Positions 38,301-46,696 of a stretch of DNA of 49,961 bases are shown in pieces. Under the pieces are notes generated by a model. That model did not search any database and was not told the DNA's origin. It worked only from the letters and a program-made list of their open reading frames with translations. Both the position numbers and the translations under genes were made by a program. Within the stretch, counting starts at the first letter, position 1. The number at the start of each line of letters is the position of its first letter. This DNA comes from Bacteroidales bacterium M7 (lineage in GTDB: Bacteria > Bacteroidota > Bacteroidia > Bacteroidales > Muribaculaceae), in assembly GCA_001689515.1 (NCBI GenBank), contig LUJR01000019.1, forward strand, positions 1 to 49,961, read 5' to 3'.

Positions 38301-40960
38301 GCCACAGAGCCGTTTTTCTGGTCGAAGTAGCAGACATATTCAAGCTGCGTCTCAATCACCTTGGTAATGGTTATCGAAGCCGCCGTGTCGATCTGCATGC
38401 CGCCGCGAGCCGACACCTGGTTGATGACAAGATTATTGACCTGCAAATCACTGCGGACATTTATGCGGTCCGTCTCCAATACCCAGTTGCCGTCCTCGTC
38501 CTTGAAGAATCCCCACCCCGCTCCGCCGACAACACCGTTGCGGAAATCGCCCGAAGTCAGCAGCGAGAAGAATTGAGTGGGCGAGAGCGAACGGTCGGAT
38601 ATGCCATCCTTGCGCAGATACAGGCTATCGCCCACGGCGCGGACTATCTGCTCCACATTACTTATGGAGCCGAGCTGCTGCTGTATCGCGGAAATATCGC
38701 CCTGCATGGTAGATACAGGATTGGCCGAGACCGCATAATCGTTGCCGAGAACTATCTCTACATCGGGGTTGAGAGCCGCATCATCGCTGCTCGGCTCGCG
38801 GTAAGTTATAGTCAACGACTGGAGATATAGAGTCTCATAAGCCTTATCACCTACAGGCTGGATGAAACGGCTGTCGGCAAGACGGATGGAATTACCGATA
38901 CGAAGCTGTCCGATAAGCGCGTCAGGCCGCCCCTCGTTGTTAAGCCGCACACGGTCAGTCGTCACGACCCAAGTAGGACGGATGTCCTTAAAATCCGCGA
39001 GATTGTCAGTTTTCCAATCGTCAAGCCTCCTCTCTGCATCTACCACATAAGGAATGTGGGTCATCTCCGTGCCGATAAACACAAAACGGTCACCCGGGGC
39101 ACCCTGTCTTTTGGTAGAGGGAACATACACGCCTGTAGATTCAAGGTCGGCATCGGATTTCGCGAGGCGAATGCGCCAATGGGATTGATGGGTCACGCCA
39201 TCAGGTGAAGTATATGATTTAGAACTGTCAGGAACGGGATATTCCACAATGGTAAATTCGTAGTCATCGCTGACAGCCAGATTGCCTGTGGTAAACAGCA
39301 CCTTGGCCTCGCTGCCCTCTCTGTCACCGAGCACAGGCTCCCACACGCGCCTGGCATAAGCCGCATCCGATTCCGAGGGCAACGGAGCCGAATCCCAGAT
39401 ATTCTTTACCCAGATGTCGAAAGTATTGGACCACTGTTTGGACGAAGCCGAAGTAGTCAGTTTGAGTCCGTTACATGAGATTGTAGTCACGAGGTCCACG
39501 TGCTGCCCCATCTTGTTAATCACCTCATAACGCACCCGGCACGTATATGCCCCCGGAGGAATCCCGACAGAAGATGAGAGCTTATTGCCGGCAGAGTCAA
39601 AGACATCAATGTCGGTAGACAGGATTTCAAAATCATTGGGGGCAAACTGCTCACGGAACACCTTTTTATCATGTTTGACCCAGTCCCACCAATAGGCCGA
39701 CGCGCCCGTAGACGCAGTGACAAGAACGCCCACCGAATCCGGGGGTACAATGAAGTCGCCGCAGGGGATTACGAAAGAGGCAGTGGTACCATGCCAGATT
39801 ACCTGTGTCAGCGAGCCGCCCTTGACATCGGATATTACAGAAGTGGCATCAGACGACTGCTGCACATCGTCGCTGAGAATCTGCTCCACATCAACCGCGA
39901 TGTCAAGGCCAGTACCCTGTATCGTAGGGTAAAAATCGTCGTTATCGTCAAGGGCACCGAGAAGGGGACCATATAGGAGTATGCTCTCATCGTCCTTGAC
40001 ATATTCCACAGGGTCAAACTTCGCGTCCGTGTAGCCTTTGCGGTAAGCCCACGGCGCATAGGCATTGTCCTCCCCTACTGCCGTGTAGCCCGGATATTCC
40101 GATATATGCGCTGCCTTCCACCCCTGCACGTAGGAGCGGAAAGTAGCTCCGCGGAGGCGGTCAAAATAGATATTGGCGAGTTCCTGCACCCAGTCAGGGT
40201 CGGGACTGAATTTTGGGTTGCCGGGGTCCTTGTCCTTAAAATATCGCAAAGGGAGGTTTTTGTCACCACCGCGGCCAAGAAGCATGTTGCGAATTTCCTC
40301 GCTCTGCACCTGCCGCTCCACCTTAAGCAGACCGCCCTCAAAACCGTATTCAAAGATATGCTCCACTTCTACAGCCGGATAGCCGATGCGGATTACGTAG
40401 TGGTCCGCGTCACCTGTAGGCTCGATAAACCAACGGACGGCATAGATTTCATAGAGCTTAATCAGCACATCCCATATGAATGAATAGCTGATGTCGACTG
40501 TAGACGGCTCCGCCTTGAACTTCCACGCAGGGTTAAGATCCAAAGTTATAGTATCGCCATACCAATACTCCAGTACACGGGCAAACACAGCGCAGAAGTC
40601 GCGGAGATTGAGCTGCAAAGGCACTACCCACTTGTCGGGCGATGGCGAACCCGTCTCCACATCGGGCAGCGAGAAGAACATCCAACGTTTAAGCTGATAT
40701 ATGGCCCAATGCTGAAACGTCAGGTCTATTGTCGCATTAAGGGTAGTATTATCCTTTGACCCCTGGGGTTTGCGCAACGGCATGATGTAACGTTCGCCCT
40801 GGAAGCGCAACTCCCAGTCGTGTGAAAAGTCGGGCGCGACAGCGGCATCAATCTTGATTTGGGTAGCTATGGACTTCTCGCCCATATCGGCGAGGCTGAC
40901 CGTGGCATGGGTCAAAGTAGCATAGTCGGGGAATCCGACTTTGATTATGTCAGGAATCAA
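32306..40960 (-). CDS. Giant phage tail protein (2884 aa): tail-tip/baseplate plus receptor-binding modules
   Basis: Residues 1-720 look like a tail-associated baseplate protein (MIPDIIKVGFPDYATLTHAT; WELRFQGERYIMPLRKPQGS). A helical linker follows (EADKAKAELEASIKALQEQV), then many short beta repeats and Gly-rich linkers (CVTGADGVDGTSV, VNGTDGTNGTNGDSY, GTDGTGGLPGAPGKDGKTTY). Three jelly-roll, carbohydrate-binding-like modules occur at about 1353-1500, 1970-2140 and 2387-2530. The first and third are clear copies of each other (DRTIHMEQGQTYTISGRTNA and DRTIHMEQGKVYTISAQTNA). This suits recognition of bacterial surface glycans. Reading frame intact for 8.65 kb. Confidence 0.82.
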   Translation of the reverse strand: MIPDIIKVGFPDYATLTHATVSLADMGEKSIATQIKIDAAVAPDFSHDWELRFQGERYIMPLRKPQGSKDNTTLNATIDLTFQHWAIYQLKRWMFFSLPDVETGSPSPDKWVVPLQLNLRDFCAVFARVLEYWYGDTITLDLNPAWKFKAEPSTVDISYSFIWDVLIKLYEIYAVRWFIEPTGDADHYVIRIGYPAVEVEHIFEYGFEGGLLKVERQVQSEEIRNMLLGRGGDKNLPLRYFKDKDPGNPKFSPDPDWVQELANIYFDRLRGATFRSYVQGWKAAHISEYPGYTAVGEDNAYAPWAYRKGYTDAKFDPVEYVKDDESILLYGPLLGALDDNDDFYPTIQGTGLDIAVDVEQILSDDVQQSSDATSVISDVKGGSLTQVIWHGTTASFVIPCGDFIVPPDSVGVLVTASTGASAYWWDWVKHDKKVFREQFAPNDFEILSTDIDVFDSAGNKLSSSVGIPPGAYTCRVRYEVINKMGQHVDLVTTISCNGLKLTTSASSKQWSNTFDIWVKNIWDSAPLPSESDAAYARRVWEPVLGDREGSEAKVLFTTGNLAVSDDYEFTIVEYPVPDSSKSYTSPDGVTHQSHWRIRLAKSDADLESTGVYVPSTKRQGAPGDRFVFIGTEMTHIPYVVDAERRLDDWKTDNLADFKDIRPTWVVTTDRVRLNNEGRPDALIGQLRIGNSIRLADSRFIQPVGDKAYETLYLQSLTITYREPSSDDAALNPDVEIVLGNDYAVSANPVSTMQGDISAIQQQLGSISNVEQIVRAVGDSLYLRKDGISDRSLSPTQFFSLLTSGDFRNGVVGGAGWGFFKDEDGNWVLETDRINVRSDLQVNNLVINQVSARGGMQIDTAASITITKVIETQLEYVCYFDQKNGSVANLFKVGDVAMSMVYDENWDTDANLVKAYRRRVTAVAPDSISLTKERDGDLRPSWWIDNGVNGSGVPSVGDVVVHFGNYNEKARQYVKVRDVVGGGYERFIDGLDSVNASGVEYFFVGRQAGMYGDRPRWFVGDTNGYIEWVNGHLDIKGRISVLSTIGGKPVGDYVSDAAKAEADKAKAELEASIKALQEQVDGVIESFSGFGAPSLTNFPAVEWTTDAERKAHDRDIYTDRTPYVDDATTPTSGHSWKWYYNTPTDYGWTKIADSDAVKALQMAQMSVRDSDVYFISHTSATSAPPLPVIGINGEITDAKGWSTSAPAWQQDKYIWQTTYTVKGDGSVSFTDPTCISGRNGKGIASITEQYYLSTSRDNPVGSSVGWTDRDHREQWTVGKYWWTRSKITYTDGTSEYIGEVCVTGADGVDGTSVLARYSSDLANWHPTMLATDIYMQTSSDGGKTWSPAVRMTGSDYTENLMLKTEERIELTYSTDGDHWSGWPDRTIHMEQGQTYTISGRTNAEAFTNVHTASIGLSRCVLWICSNPQSPQGEVNQVVSGTDMATDGSTGHTFVWTRPTGDYYLRTNFYSAGTWWVEKVKVEKGRNPSPVWTPNSSEMVGVDGRWQKMQWAKNNSETAAPTSGWQDTPLSALPGEYIWTRSGWVIPPATEPSSYGDAVRITGDAGSNGSDVYRLDLDNEMAAVAVRPDGGLDSNSVLPTANASVYKGATKLTSGVVFSIPQYDGVAGVSISPEGKVQVLGTVMSNVARITVQAVVDGLTLTTIMTVYKVKPGHDGASAKVVVVNADSQVFSYADDFSGSPSPSAIRITASVQGIASPAYSWSYKFPGDADFTAYGAETGAVLTLSPTWQQWGNRRSVTWRCTVDGVHDEVTVAKVSSGKNGTDGTDAYTVLLTNESHTFAGDESAALASSAECSVVAYKGAVQTAVTIGTVTGAPQGMSVQTANNGTTSAKITVSVTPSLKQRQGVLKIPVSVDGKSFTKDFSWSLALKGEAVTVDKGKSSVTYQTSTNYTTPPTGQWLTAVPSVPNGHYLWTRTIVAYTDGNSTTAYSVARQGVNGTDGTNGTNGDSYTNNILRNTDFREGGRHWWFMSNGVTAVDTSRVFQGRVSLRSSQSGATTSKPCGWIAGSDNEFIPAKKGDVITLSCWVCCDNPSAIDGDVVAEIYWRDAAKQRIATSVYNHASFMPSGPGTWTLRSLTSDVAPEGTAYAELRCQLTQNGTVWFNGIKAEYGANTAPVWTPFAEGTALDGQSVTYAKSSTASQPSDSAFTATSIGQLGLAPGEYMWSKTEVRYSDGTVTKSYMVARVGTDGTGGLPGAPGKDGKTTYVHFAYANSADGVKDFSTTPFAGAKYLGTCSDFNQPDPTTPSSYQWSEYKGSDAVIYEIIPSVDKITRSFTGELSASSVRCSVYKTVGGTRTLTVEKYLRYTRYPDGATGAMPHLGISVNTVDILDDTTEVVFELYNSSTELNEANLLDRERVLVLTDAAGLEIGGTNLLRNSAATIERTYTDYGDHFFPLPDRTIHMEQGKVYTISAQTNAEFIDPSKHSNVNGGVLGYWVSLWIVSPSPQPTDGSAVNILVTGEDMASDGSKGHVFKWLKPTGDYVLRVNFYAPGTWWVKKIMIERGNVASAWSPSPEDMDYLTRALRESITMDGGLLLATLIKLGYTDPGGLYKVMAGVNGSYTSPSDIAFWSGGEMVDKLPPQSVASVQAASELAAQAEGATYVMRMNGTGYMADGVLRFEKNHIGVGDSVILDNSGLHLMDGDSERLRIANTPIDEKFLNAQLGKTEISAGPFSGRLAFVRRYSPHDNGTFYPRSGMTVELWSGTLTKDSFVSLSVSYFDNLVRVGSDVVNPSWSARPYIEVTRGNKYTHFKSSSSTAASFTVPEDDTYYIFLRIDQDTYTGGSPSDHNSIDVEYSSIKLAGYSSPPTSVGLTLGNNGFAGIFDKIALIANPDGITMMAGNYGLRLTPARGIQYNKTGLDTGWTNLV

Positions 40961-40996
40961 ATCGTATCATAAGGCGTAGGCTCTCGGCTCAAAAGG

Positions 40997-41473
40997 TTAC
41001 ATACTCAAATTGAAATCACACTTAGTGGGGTCGTTCGCGTGGATTACAAACTCCACCTCGGCGAAGTCAAATCCATTGCGGCTCCGCTTCATCTCTTTAG
41101 GCTCGGCAATCGGCTCGGGTATGCCGACAATCTTGACGCGCTTGAAGTCATTGAAGAAAGCCACCTCCTTGTAGGTGCGTATATCGCTGTCAGCCGGCTG
41201 CGTGTAGAGCTTGCGGTTAAACGCAGCTATGATTGCGTTCACGTTGTCGAGGTCGGTGTTCTGCCCGTCGATGATGAACGTCACCTTATAGTCAAAGGAG
41301 TCCTGCACCGTGCGGCGGTCGACATTGTCTCCGGCTTGCTCGGCGTAGCTCGAGGCGTCGCGCTTCTTTATCGGAGCCTCCGTGCGGTTGTCAGCCGAAA
41401 GGTAAATCAGCTTGTGCGCCGCGAAGGTGTCCTCCACCGCTCCGTCACCTATCTTTATCCTTACACTTATCAT
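40997..41473 (-). CDS. Phage tail protein, possibly distal-tail-like (158 aa)
   Basis: MISVRIKIGDGAVEDTFAAH; beta-rich, with VKIVGIPEPIAEPKEMKRSR and FAEVEFVIHANDPTKC toward the end, recalling the distal tail protein that caps the tail tube before the baseplate. Placed directly before the giant tail gene (36 bp gap) and overlapping the next upstream gene by 4 bases, which supports this role. Confidence 0.6.
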   Translation of the reverse strand: MISVRIKIGDGAVEDTFAAHKLIYLSADNRTEAPIKKRDASSYAEQAGDNVDRRTVQDSFDYKVTFIIDGQNTDLDNVNAIIAAFNRKLYTQPADSDIRTYKEVAFFNDFKRVKIVGIPEPIAEPKEMKRSRNGFDFAEVEFVIHANDPTKCDFNLSM

Positions 41474-42036
41474 AGGTCGGCATTATCTAAATCGGGGTCA
41501 ACACTCAGTTGCTCGTCGGTAAAACCGACATTATCCTTTGCTGTGAGGTGATTGCGGTCCTTTACAGACATGGCTTTCACATTGCCGCCGACCTTGCTGC
41601 TATAATACAGTTCTACGGGCACGTGGTTTAAAAGGCCCTCGTCAACCTTGACTTCCAGTTCGCTCCCTTCGCTCAGATACAGCATAGGGATAATCGCCTT
41701 GTCAAGGTTAAGGCCGGTGTTTATCCATCCACAGCAATTGAGGAACACGCAGCAGATATGAGAGTCGATGCGCTCGCCGTCAAACACAGTATCAATGAAG
41801 ACACCGTTTTCGGCAAGCGTCTCTTTGGGCGCGAAAGCGAGAAGGTCATCCTTGGTCGGGTAACGCTCCTGCAACGCCCAGCTGATGCAGTTTTTGTAGA
41901 GGCGTATCGCTTGCGCCGCCGTATCGCACCTTTGGAGCGGATTACGGTAGTTGTCGCATAGAGACCGGCCCGAATAGGTGATTATCCTGGATTCGGCCAT
42001 CTCCATCACTTTTGTCTTATTCCAGTTGGATACCAT
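41470..42036 (-). CDS. Structural/tail protein of unknown type (188 aa)
   Basis: Begins MVSNWNKTKVMEMAESRIIT; the true start may be the Met at residue 11 or 13. Contains RLYKNCISWALQERYPTKDD and a Cys-rich FLNCCGWINT. Stop shares bases with the distal-tail-like gene. Position in the late operon supports a structural role; not otherwise recognised. Confidence 0.6.
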   Translation of the reverse strand: MVSNWNKTKVMEMAESRIITYSGRSLCDNYRNPLQRCDTAAQAIRLYKNCISWALQERYPTKDDLLAFAPKETLAENGVFIDTVFDGERIDSHICCVFLNCCGWINTGLNLDKAIIPMLYLSEGSELEVKVDEGLLNHVPVELYYSSKVGGNVKAMSVKDRNHLTAKDNVGFTDEQLSVDPDLDNADL

Positions 42037-42046
42037 GTTTGATGCG

Positions 42047-42145
42047 TTATTTGTTGTCGTTGTCTGCTATGTCCTTCCGGTCGGCGTTGTTGTCTATTTT
42101 TGGAGACTTCTCGGCTTTGTCGGGGTTGTCCTTATGTTCTTCCAT
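42047..42145 (-). CDS. Tiny charged peptide (32 aa), possibly displaced portal tail
   Basis: Starts MEEHKDNPDKAEKSPKIDNN and ends IADNDNK. Composition and the phrase PKIDN resemble the last residues of the portal protein (EDNDNKPKIDNSAKGKSITE). It lies 10 bases upstream of the next gene's start. Could be an independent small gene or a remnant of the portal's end displaced by the endonuclease gene. Confidence 0.4.
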   Translation of the reverse strand: MEEHKDNPDKAEKSPKIDNNADRKDIADNDNK

Positions 42146-42174
42146 ATAAGTTCTTTGTTCTGAGTTATAACAAT

Positions 42175-42205
42175 AAAGCCCACAACGCTTTGGGCGTTGC
42201 AGGCT
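42175..42205 (-). terminator. Hairpin upstream of tail genes
   Basis: AGCCCACAACGC / GCGTTGCAGGCT form a hairpin around the loop tttgg, with TTTATTG after it on the minus strand. May end transcripts coming from the portal side, or process them. Confidence 0.5.
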
Positions 42206-42224
42206 CATGGCTCTTTTATGATTG

Positions 42225-42232
42225 CAAATTTA
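42225..42232 (-). promoter_or_regulatory. Possible -7 element for the tail genes
   Basis: CAAATTTA on the plus strand reads TAAATTTG on the minus strand. It would restart minus-strand transcription after the inserted endonuclease gene; no clear -33 element. The start would lie upstream of the hairpin at 42175-42205, which weakens the case. Confidence 0.3.
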
Positions 42233-42345
42233 ACAAAAATATCCGAAATAATCTTTGGCTATCTCGCGAAATTTTAGTAATCTTGTAGTGCTGATAAGAT
42301 AATGGTAAACCATTCCGCCGAGCGTTATAAACTCAAATTTAGTAT

Positions 42346-43137
42346 ATGCCAAACGGAAACAATCTTACCACATCAGAATTTATACTACGGGCGCAAAAGA
42401 TACACGGATGCCGTTATGATTATTCCAAAGTAAATTATACAGACAAACTCACGCATGTAGCAATAATATGCCCTTCTCATGGCGAATTTTCCATGCGCCC
42501 TACAGACCACATTGGGCACAAAAGAGGATGCCCGATGTGTGGAAGAGAAAGGATGCGTTCTTTGCGCAAATCCAAGTTGGTACTCGGAGTAGGGATAAAT
42601 GACATGCCTAATGTCAGACAAACCACCGCATACCGATATTGGTTTACAATGTTAAGACGATGCTACGAAAAGAAATACCAAGATAAATACCCTACCTATA
42701 AAGAATGTTCGGTGTGCGAGGAATGGCACACATTTTCAAACTTCAAAAAGTGGTTTGACAATCCCGAAAACGGTTATCAAGAGGGGTATCAGTTAGACAA
42801 AGACATACTCGTAAAGGGAAATAAGATTTATTCGCCCAAAACATGTTGTTTCGTGCCCAATAGACTTAATACCCTAATATTGCTACGCAAAAGAAGTAGA
42901 GGCAACTATCCAATAGGAGTTTCAAGGGTCGAAAATTCTTATATTGCGCAAATCAACACACCCACTCATAAAGTTCACTTAGGCTATTTTAACACTCCCG
43001 AAAAAGCCTTTGCTGTATATAAAGCCGCCAAGGAGGCGTACCTAAAAGAAATTGCCGAAGGCTACTACAAGCAAGGCAAGATAACCAAAGAGGTGTATCT
43101 TGCCTTACAAAGATATAAAGTTGAGATAACCGATTAG
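42346..43137 (+). CDS. Homing endonuclease-like protein with zinc ribbon, antisense to late genes
   Basis: 263 residues. N-terminal RAQKIHGCRYDYSKVNYTDK, then ICPSHGEFSMRPTDHIGHKR and GCPMCG form the zinc-ribbon unit seen in phage homing endonucleases. The central LDKDILVKGNKIYSPKTCCF is the HNH-associated segment. The C-terminal YPIGVSRVENSYIAQINTPT followed by KVHLGYFNTPEKAFAVY is an AP2-like DNA-binding domain. Inserted antisense next to the portal; its stop codon overlaps the portal stop by 2 bases. Confidence 0.75.
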   Translation: MPNGNNLTTSEFILRAQKIHGCRYDYSKVNYTDKLTHVAIICPSHGEFSMRPTDHIGHKRGCPMCGRERMRSLRKSKLVLGVGINDMPNVRQTTAYRYWFTMLRRCYEKKYQDKYPTYKECSVCEEWHTFSNFKKWFDNPENGYQEGYQLDKDILVKGNKIYSPKTCCFVPNRLNTLILLRKRSRGNYPIGVSRVENSYIAQINTPTHKVHLGYFNTPEKAFAVYKAAKEAYLKEIAEGYYKQGKITKEVYLALQRYKVEITD

Positions 43138-44807
43138 CCTTCCGTTATTGACTTGCCCTTTGCGGAGTTGTCAATTTTGGGTTTGTTGTCATTATCTTCC
43201 TCTTCGACTTCGATTGTTTCCTGCGGTTCGCCGTATTTCTCTTGCACCTCCGCTTTCGCGACAGCCGGGATTCGGGCCTTGATGTCAAGTTCCTCTTTCC
43301 ATTCTTTTATAATCTGCTCGTAGTCCTCTACATGGCTGTTCCCTGCGTCAGACATTGCGGATTTGCGCGACTTGATACGATATGCCACCATGTCAAGTTC
43401 GCGCTTCAACACCTCGCTATCGTTCTGCGGAATCCAAAAATCACAACCGCACGAAGTCCGCATGGTCGCAATCTTACCGTTACCCTCAATCTTTGCCACA
43501 AGAGCCTTAAATACATCTATGAGGCTGACGAGCGAGGGATAAAGATGCACAAACTCGTTCTTGCACCAAATAATTGTATCGGTGAACAATAACTTGATTG
43601 CCGCGCTTGAAGGGTCTGCCGCACGGAATATTTCGGGTGTAATATCTACGCTCATCGTGGACTCGCGGATAGACCTCTGTTTGTTGGCTATGTCTATGGT
43701 TGCGATGTCAGAGAGGTTTGGAGGTGTCAAGAACTTTGCATCTGCGGCTTTAAGCTCTTCTACCGCGCCTTTCACACCGATAATCTTACCCGTCGAATCG
43801 GTGCGCGGCAGATTGTCGATGTCGGTTGCCTTGACAAATAGCGGAGCCTGTGAGTTGGCACGTACTCCGTCTGCTACAAACGAACACGCTTTTTCAAGAG
43901 TGCCGATTTCCTGATTGGCTATGCCTGAGGGAATGTCCGGCACTTTGAAATAGGTACATGGATTGATACCTACGGGTGTTTGTGTGGGGTTGTCGGAGAG
44001 ACAACGCCAGCCGTCTTCGCTCGTTTTTGCTGAATCCCATTTAAGACCTTTTGCAAACCACCCCGAAAAGCGCATGAACCACGACGCATCCTTTTCGCTT
44101 ACCTTATCGCCCTCAATCCATGTCTGTACACGTTCCGTGGTGAAAATATCCACGGCGCGTCTGCCGCGCAATGTGTAAAGACGGGCAAGTACGGGGTTGC
44201 GGTTCTCGTCATAGTCTGGAAACAGAATGTCTCCTTTGAGATAGCTGAAAACCTCATATTGTAACTGTCCGTTATGGACGTACTGATAAATCGCGCCATC
44301 GCCCGTAAGGTAGCAGGACTTCACCAACTCCTGCCAAGCCGTATCAAGCCCCGCGCTGTCTTTCCATGAGTTGAGTTTTTCGCCGAGGTCGTGGTCTTTG
44401 TCCTCATGGCACACCCAAAAGCCGTTACCTGCCATAAACGCCGCTTTTGAGGTATTGATGCGCTTCTGCAAGCCGAAGCGCACCGTTTCCACGGGTTCAA
44501 AATCGACAATATGCCATTCGTTTATCGGCTTTCCCTCCTCGTCAAGAACGGCATTGCCCTCCGCATCCAGCTTTTTGCGCACCTCATAAATAGGGCGCAT
44601 ACTCATATACCGGCTATTTATGTCGTGCGCCAATGGGTCATTTTCGCGGCAGAAATCCTCTTGCGTAAGCAGCATATAACAGCCATCGTCATACGACATG
44701 GCGGGTTCTCGATAATACTGCGCACCAACGGGCGTATGCTTATCGACGGCATCGGGATTTATCCTGCGTCGCCAAAACTGTTTTTGTAATCTCTCTGAAA
44801 TTCTCAT
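43134..44807 (-). CDS. Phage portal protein
   Basis: 557 residues, in the portal size range. The layout matches SPP1-type portals: INTSKAAFMAGNGFWVCHED, LVKSCYLTGDGAIYQYVHNG, MVAYRIKSRKSAM, and an acidic, disordered end (VEEEDNDNKPKIDNSAK). The dodecameric ring is the entry point for DNA in the head. Starts 15 bases after the TerL stop, the typical TerL-portal order. Confidence 0.85.
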   Translation of the reverse strand: MRISERLQKQFWRRRINPDAVDKHTPVGAQYYREPAMSYDDGCYMLLTQEDFCRENDPLAHDINSRYMSMRPIYEVRKKLDAEGNAVLDEEGKPINEWHIVDFEPVETVRFGLQKRINTSKAAFMAGNGFWVCHEDKDHDLGEKLNSWKDSAGLDTAWQELVKSCYLTGDGAIYQYVHNGQLQYEVFSYLKGDILFPDYDENRNPVLARLYTLRGRRAVDIFTTERVQTWIEGDKVSEKDASWFMRFSGWFAKGLKWDSAKTSEDGWRCLSDNPTQTPVGINPCTYFKVPDIPSGIANQEIGTLEKACSFVADGVRANSQAPLFVKATDIDNLPRTDSTGKIIGVKGAVEELKAADAKFLTPPNLSDIATIDIANKQRSIRESTMSVDITPEIFRAADPSSAAIKLLFTDTIIWCKNEFVHLYPSLVSLIDVFKALVAKIEGNGKIATMRTSCGCDFWIPQNDSEVLKRELDMVAYRIKSRKSAMSDAGNSHVEDYEQIIKEWKEELDIKARIPAVAKAEVQEKYGEPQETIEVEEEDNDNKPKIDNSAKGKSITEG

Positions 44808-44822
44808 ATCTCGTATCTGTTG

Positions 44823-46589
44823 TTATCGGAATCCTCGCCACGGATTGACTATGCGCGGACGGTTTACCAAGTTGTAATAAGCGTTGTCGGGTACTCTTTT
44901 TGCGGGCTGCTTGCGCTCGCGGGTGTCGAGTTCAAAGATTGCCCGGTAGGAAATAGCGTCCATAAGGTCAGGCGAGGACTTGAATTTGTCCTTGTATTCC
45001 TCTTTCTTGCGGTAGTAGATTTTGCCGTTGCGGTCGGTGGTGATGAAGACGTTGATTTCATCGAAAAGCACGTCGATGAATCGGCGTCGTTGTCCTTTCT
45101 TGCCGTAAGGGATTACAAGATCCTTGCTTACGCCAACTGATATTTCTCCCTTTTTCAGCATTATCTCGGTCTTGCCGAGAAGCTGTGAGCGGAGGTTGAA
45201 GTATCGGGCGACCGTTACCTGATTACCGTTTTCGTCATATTCCTGCTCTACTCTCCCCTGACCGCTAATGCCTCTTGCGCCTTTTTTCAGGAAGTCCTCA
45301 ATCAGACCACCTATGCCGTTTGCATCGTATGCGAAGTTTGCAATCGGTATGTTGTAGCGAAAGAGTATGCCGTTTATGAAATTCTCCAGCTGATGCGTTT
45401 CCTCGGAATCGGAGTTTTTACAGAAAAACTCAATGGCTACAATCTGCAAGCCTTTCCAAATGATGCAGGGACAGCCGTCTGAATCTACCCCGCCTTTGGA
45501 AATATCCATAGTTGCATATACGTTGGCATCCTTATTGTCAATCGGATTTTCCCACAACGAATGAATCATAGAGCGGCTTACGTTAATTTCCTCGTTCTCC
45601 ACCGGCCCGAAATAAGCCTCTCCGACAATGGCGCGTTGTGTGCCACCGACAGCGTGGAGGTTTGCGACTGACTGACCGCCCGTGGCGTTCACAAGCTCGC
45701 GGTTGTCTGCGGCAGTACCCGTGAACACGGTAAACGATTTTACCATATCAGCTTCGGTCAGTCCCGCCTCTCTGTCCTCTTGCGATATTCGGGGACTTGC
45801 TTTCTCCACTACTTCCTCGCGTGTGTCGCCCCAAATGATTTCAGCCGGAGTGTCGCCCTTGACATAGAAATAGCGTATCTTTCCGATCATATCCCTGCGC
45901 AGATACCAGTCCGCTCCGAGATAGCCAGCGTCGCGCAACATTTCCGTAGTCCAATGCTCATGCAGAGGGTTGAACGAGAGTATCATCTGCGGAATCATGC
46001 CCGAATCATCGCGGTTACGCATGAACCAGAACGAGAACATACCGAAGTGATTCATTTCGGTTGCCTCGTCAATCATTATGAGCGAAGCCTGATTTTTCTT
46101 GGCATAGTCCTCAAACAGTTTCTTTTCGTCGGGGTTGGCATAGTTGAAGTTCGAGTGTATGAGCTGGAGATTTGAGTTCCATTGCGGCCATACAAACGAG
46201 GGAATATCAGATGAACTTGCCTGACATCCGGCAAAGCCTCCGCATACCTTAACGCCGTCCGTGAAAATCGACGAGCCTTTTTTGGAGTCCAATGCACGGA
46301 CTGAGATAAGACGTGCCTTGAAATCCTGCTTATCTACGCCCGAAAGAGCTTTAAGGTACATCGAAAATGTCTTACCCGATGTGCCTTGTCCGCACATAAA
46401 CACAAGATTGCACTCCGAGGCGCATACATTCTCCTGAAGCCCAACTTGCGGAATGTAGTCTATCTTATGGCGCAGTTCAAATCCTCCCACAACCGTTTTA
46501 CTCTTGCTTTTGACCGTAGCAAGTTTGCGCTCTACCCTTGGATAGAGTGCCGGAAACGCTATTGATTTGTCGAGTAATCTGAACGCCAT
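44823..46589 (-). CDS. terL: Terminase large subunit
   Basis: 588 residues. The ATPase domain has Walker A GQGTSGKT (67-74) and Walker B IMIDEATE (171-178), followed by the coupling motif region FNPLHEHWTTE. The nuclease domain begins near NVYATMDISKGGVDSDGCPC with a catalytic Asp. It pumps DNA into the head and cuts it. Head of the minus-strand late operon; no small subunit is next to it. Confidence 0.92.
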   Translation of the reverse strand: MAFRLLDKSIAFPALYPRVERKLATVKSKSKTVVGGFELRHKIDYIPQVGLQENVCASECNLVFMCGQGTSGKTFSMYLKALSGVDKQDFKARLISVRALDSKKGSSIFTDGVKVCGGFAGCQASSSDIPSFVWPQWNSNLQLIHSNFNYANPDEKKLFEDYAKKNQASLIMIDEATEMNHFGMFSFWFMRNRDDSGMIPQMILSFNPLHEHWTTEMLRDAGYLGADWYLRRDMIGKIRYFYVKGDTPAEIIWGDTREEVVEKASPRISQEDREAGLTEADMVKSFTVFTGTAADNRELVNATGGQSVANLHAVGGTQRAIVGEAYFGPVENEEINVSRSMIHSLWENPIDNKDANVYATMDISKGGVDSDGCPCIIWKGLQIVAIEFFCKNSDSEETHQLENFINGILFRYNIPIANFAYDANGIGGLIEDFLKKGARGISGQGRVEQEYDENGNQVTVARYFNLRSQLLGKTEIMLKKGEISVGVSKDLVIPYGKKGQRRRFIDVLFDEINVFITTDRNGKIYYRKKEEYKDKFKSSPDLMDAISYRAIFELDTRERKQPAKRVPDNAYYNLVNRPRIVNPWRGFR

Positions 46590-46658
46590 AGATGCTAAAA
46601 ACCGCGAAAGCCACCTGACGCGATGGGGTCAAGTGGCTCTGCGGCTCTGATTTTGGTG

Positions 46659-46666
46659 CAAAGATA
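46659..46666 (-). promoter_or_regulatory. Possible late promoter -7 element for TerL
   Basis: CAAAGATA reads TATCTTTG on the minus strand, 70 bases upstream of the TerL start. The -33 element is unclear, so this could need an activator. Confidence 0.45.
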
Positions 46667-46696
46667 ATAAAATCTAAAGTTATTTTATAGTTTTTC

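Noticed and set aside
32306..40960. Diversity-generating retroelement acting on the tail protein
   Set aside because: No reverse transcriptase gene or template repeat is seen in the window.
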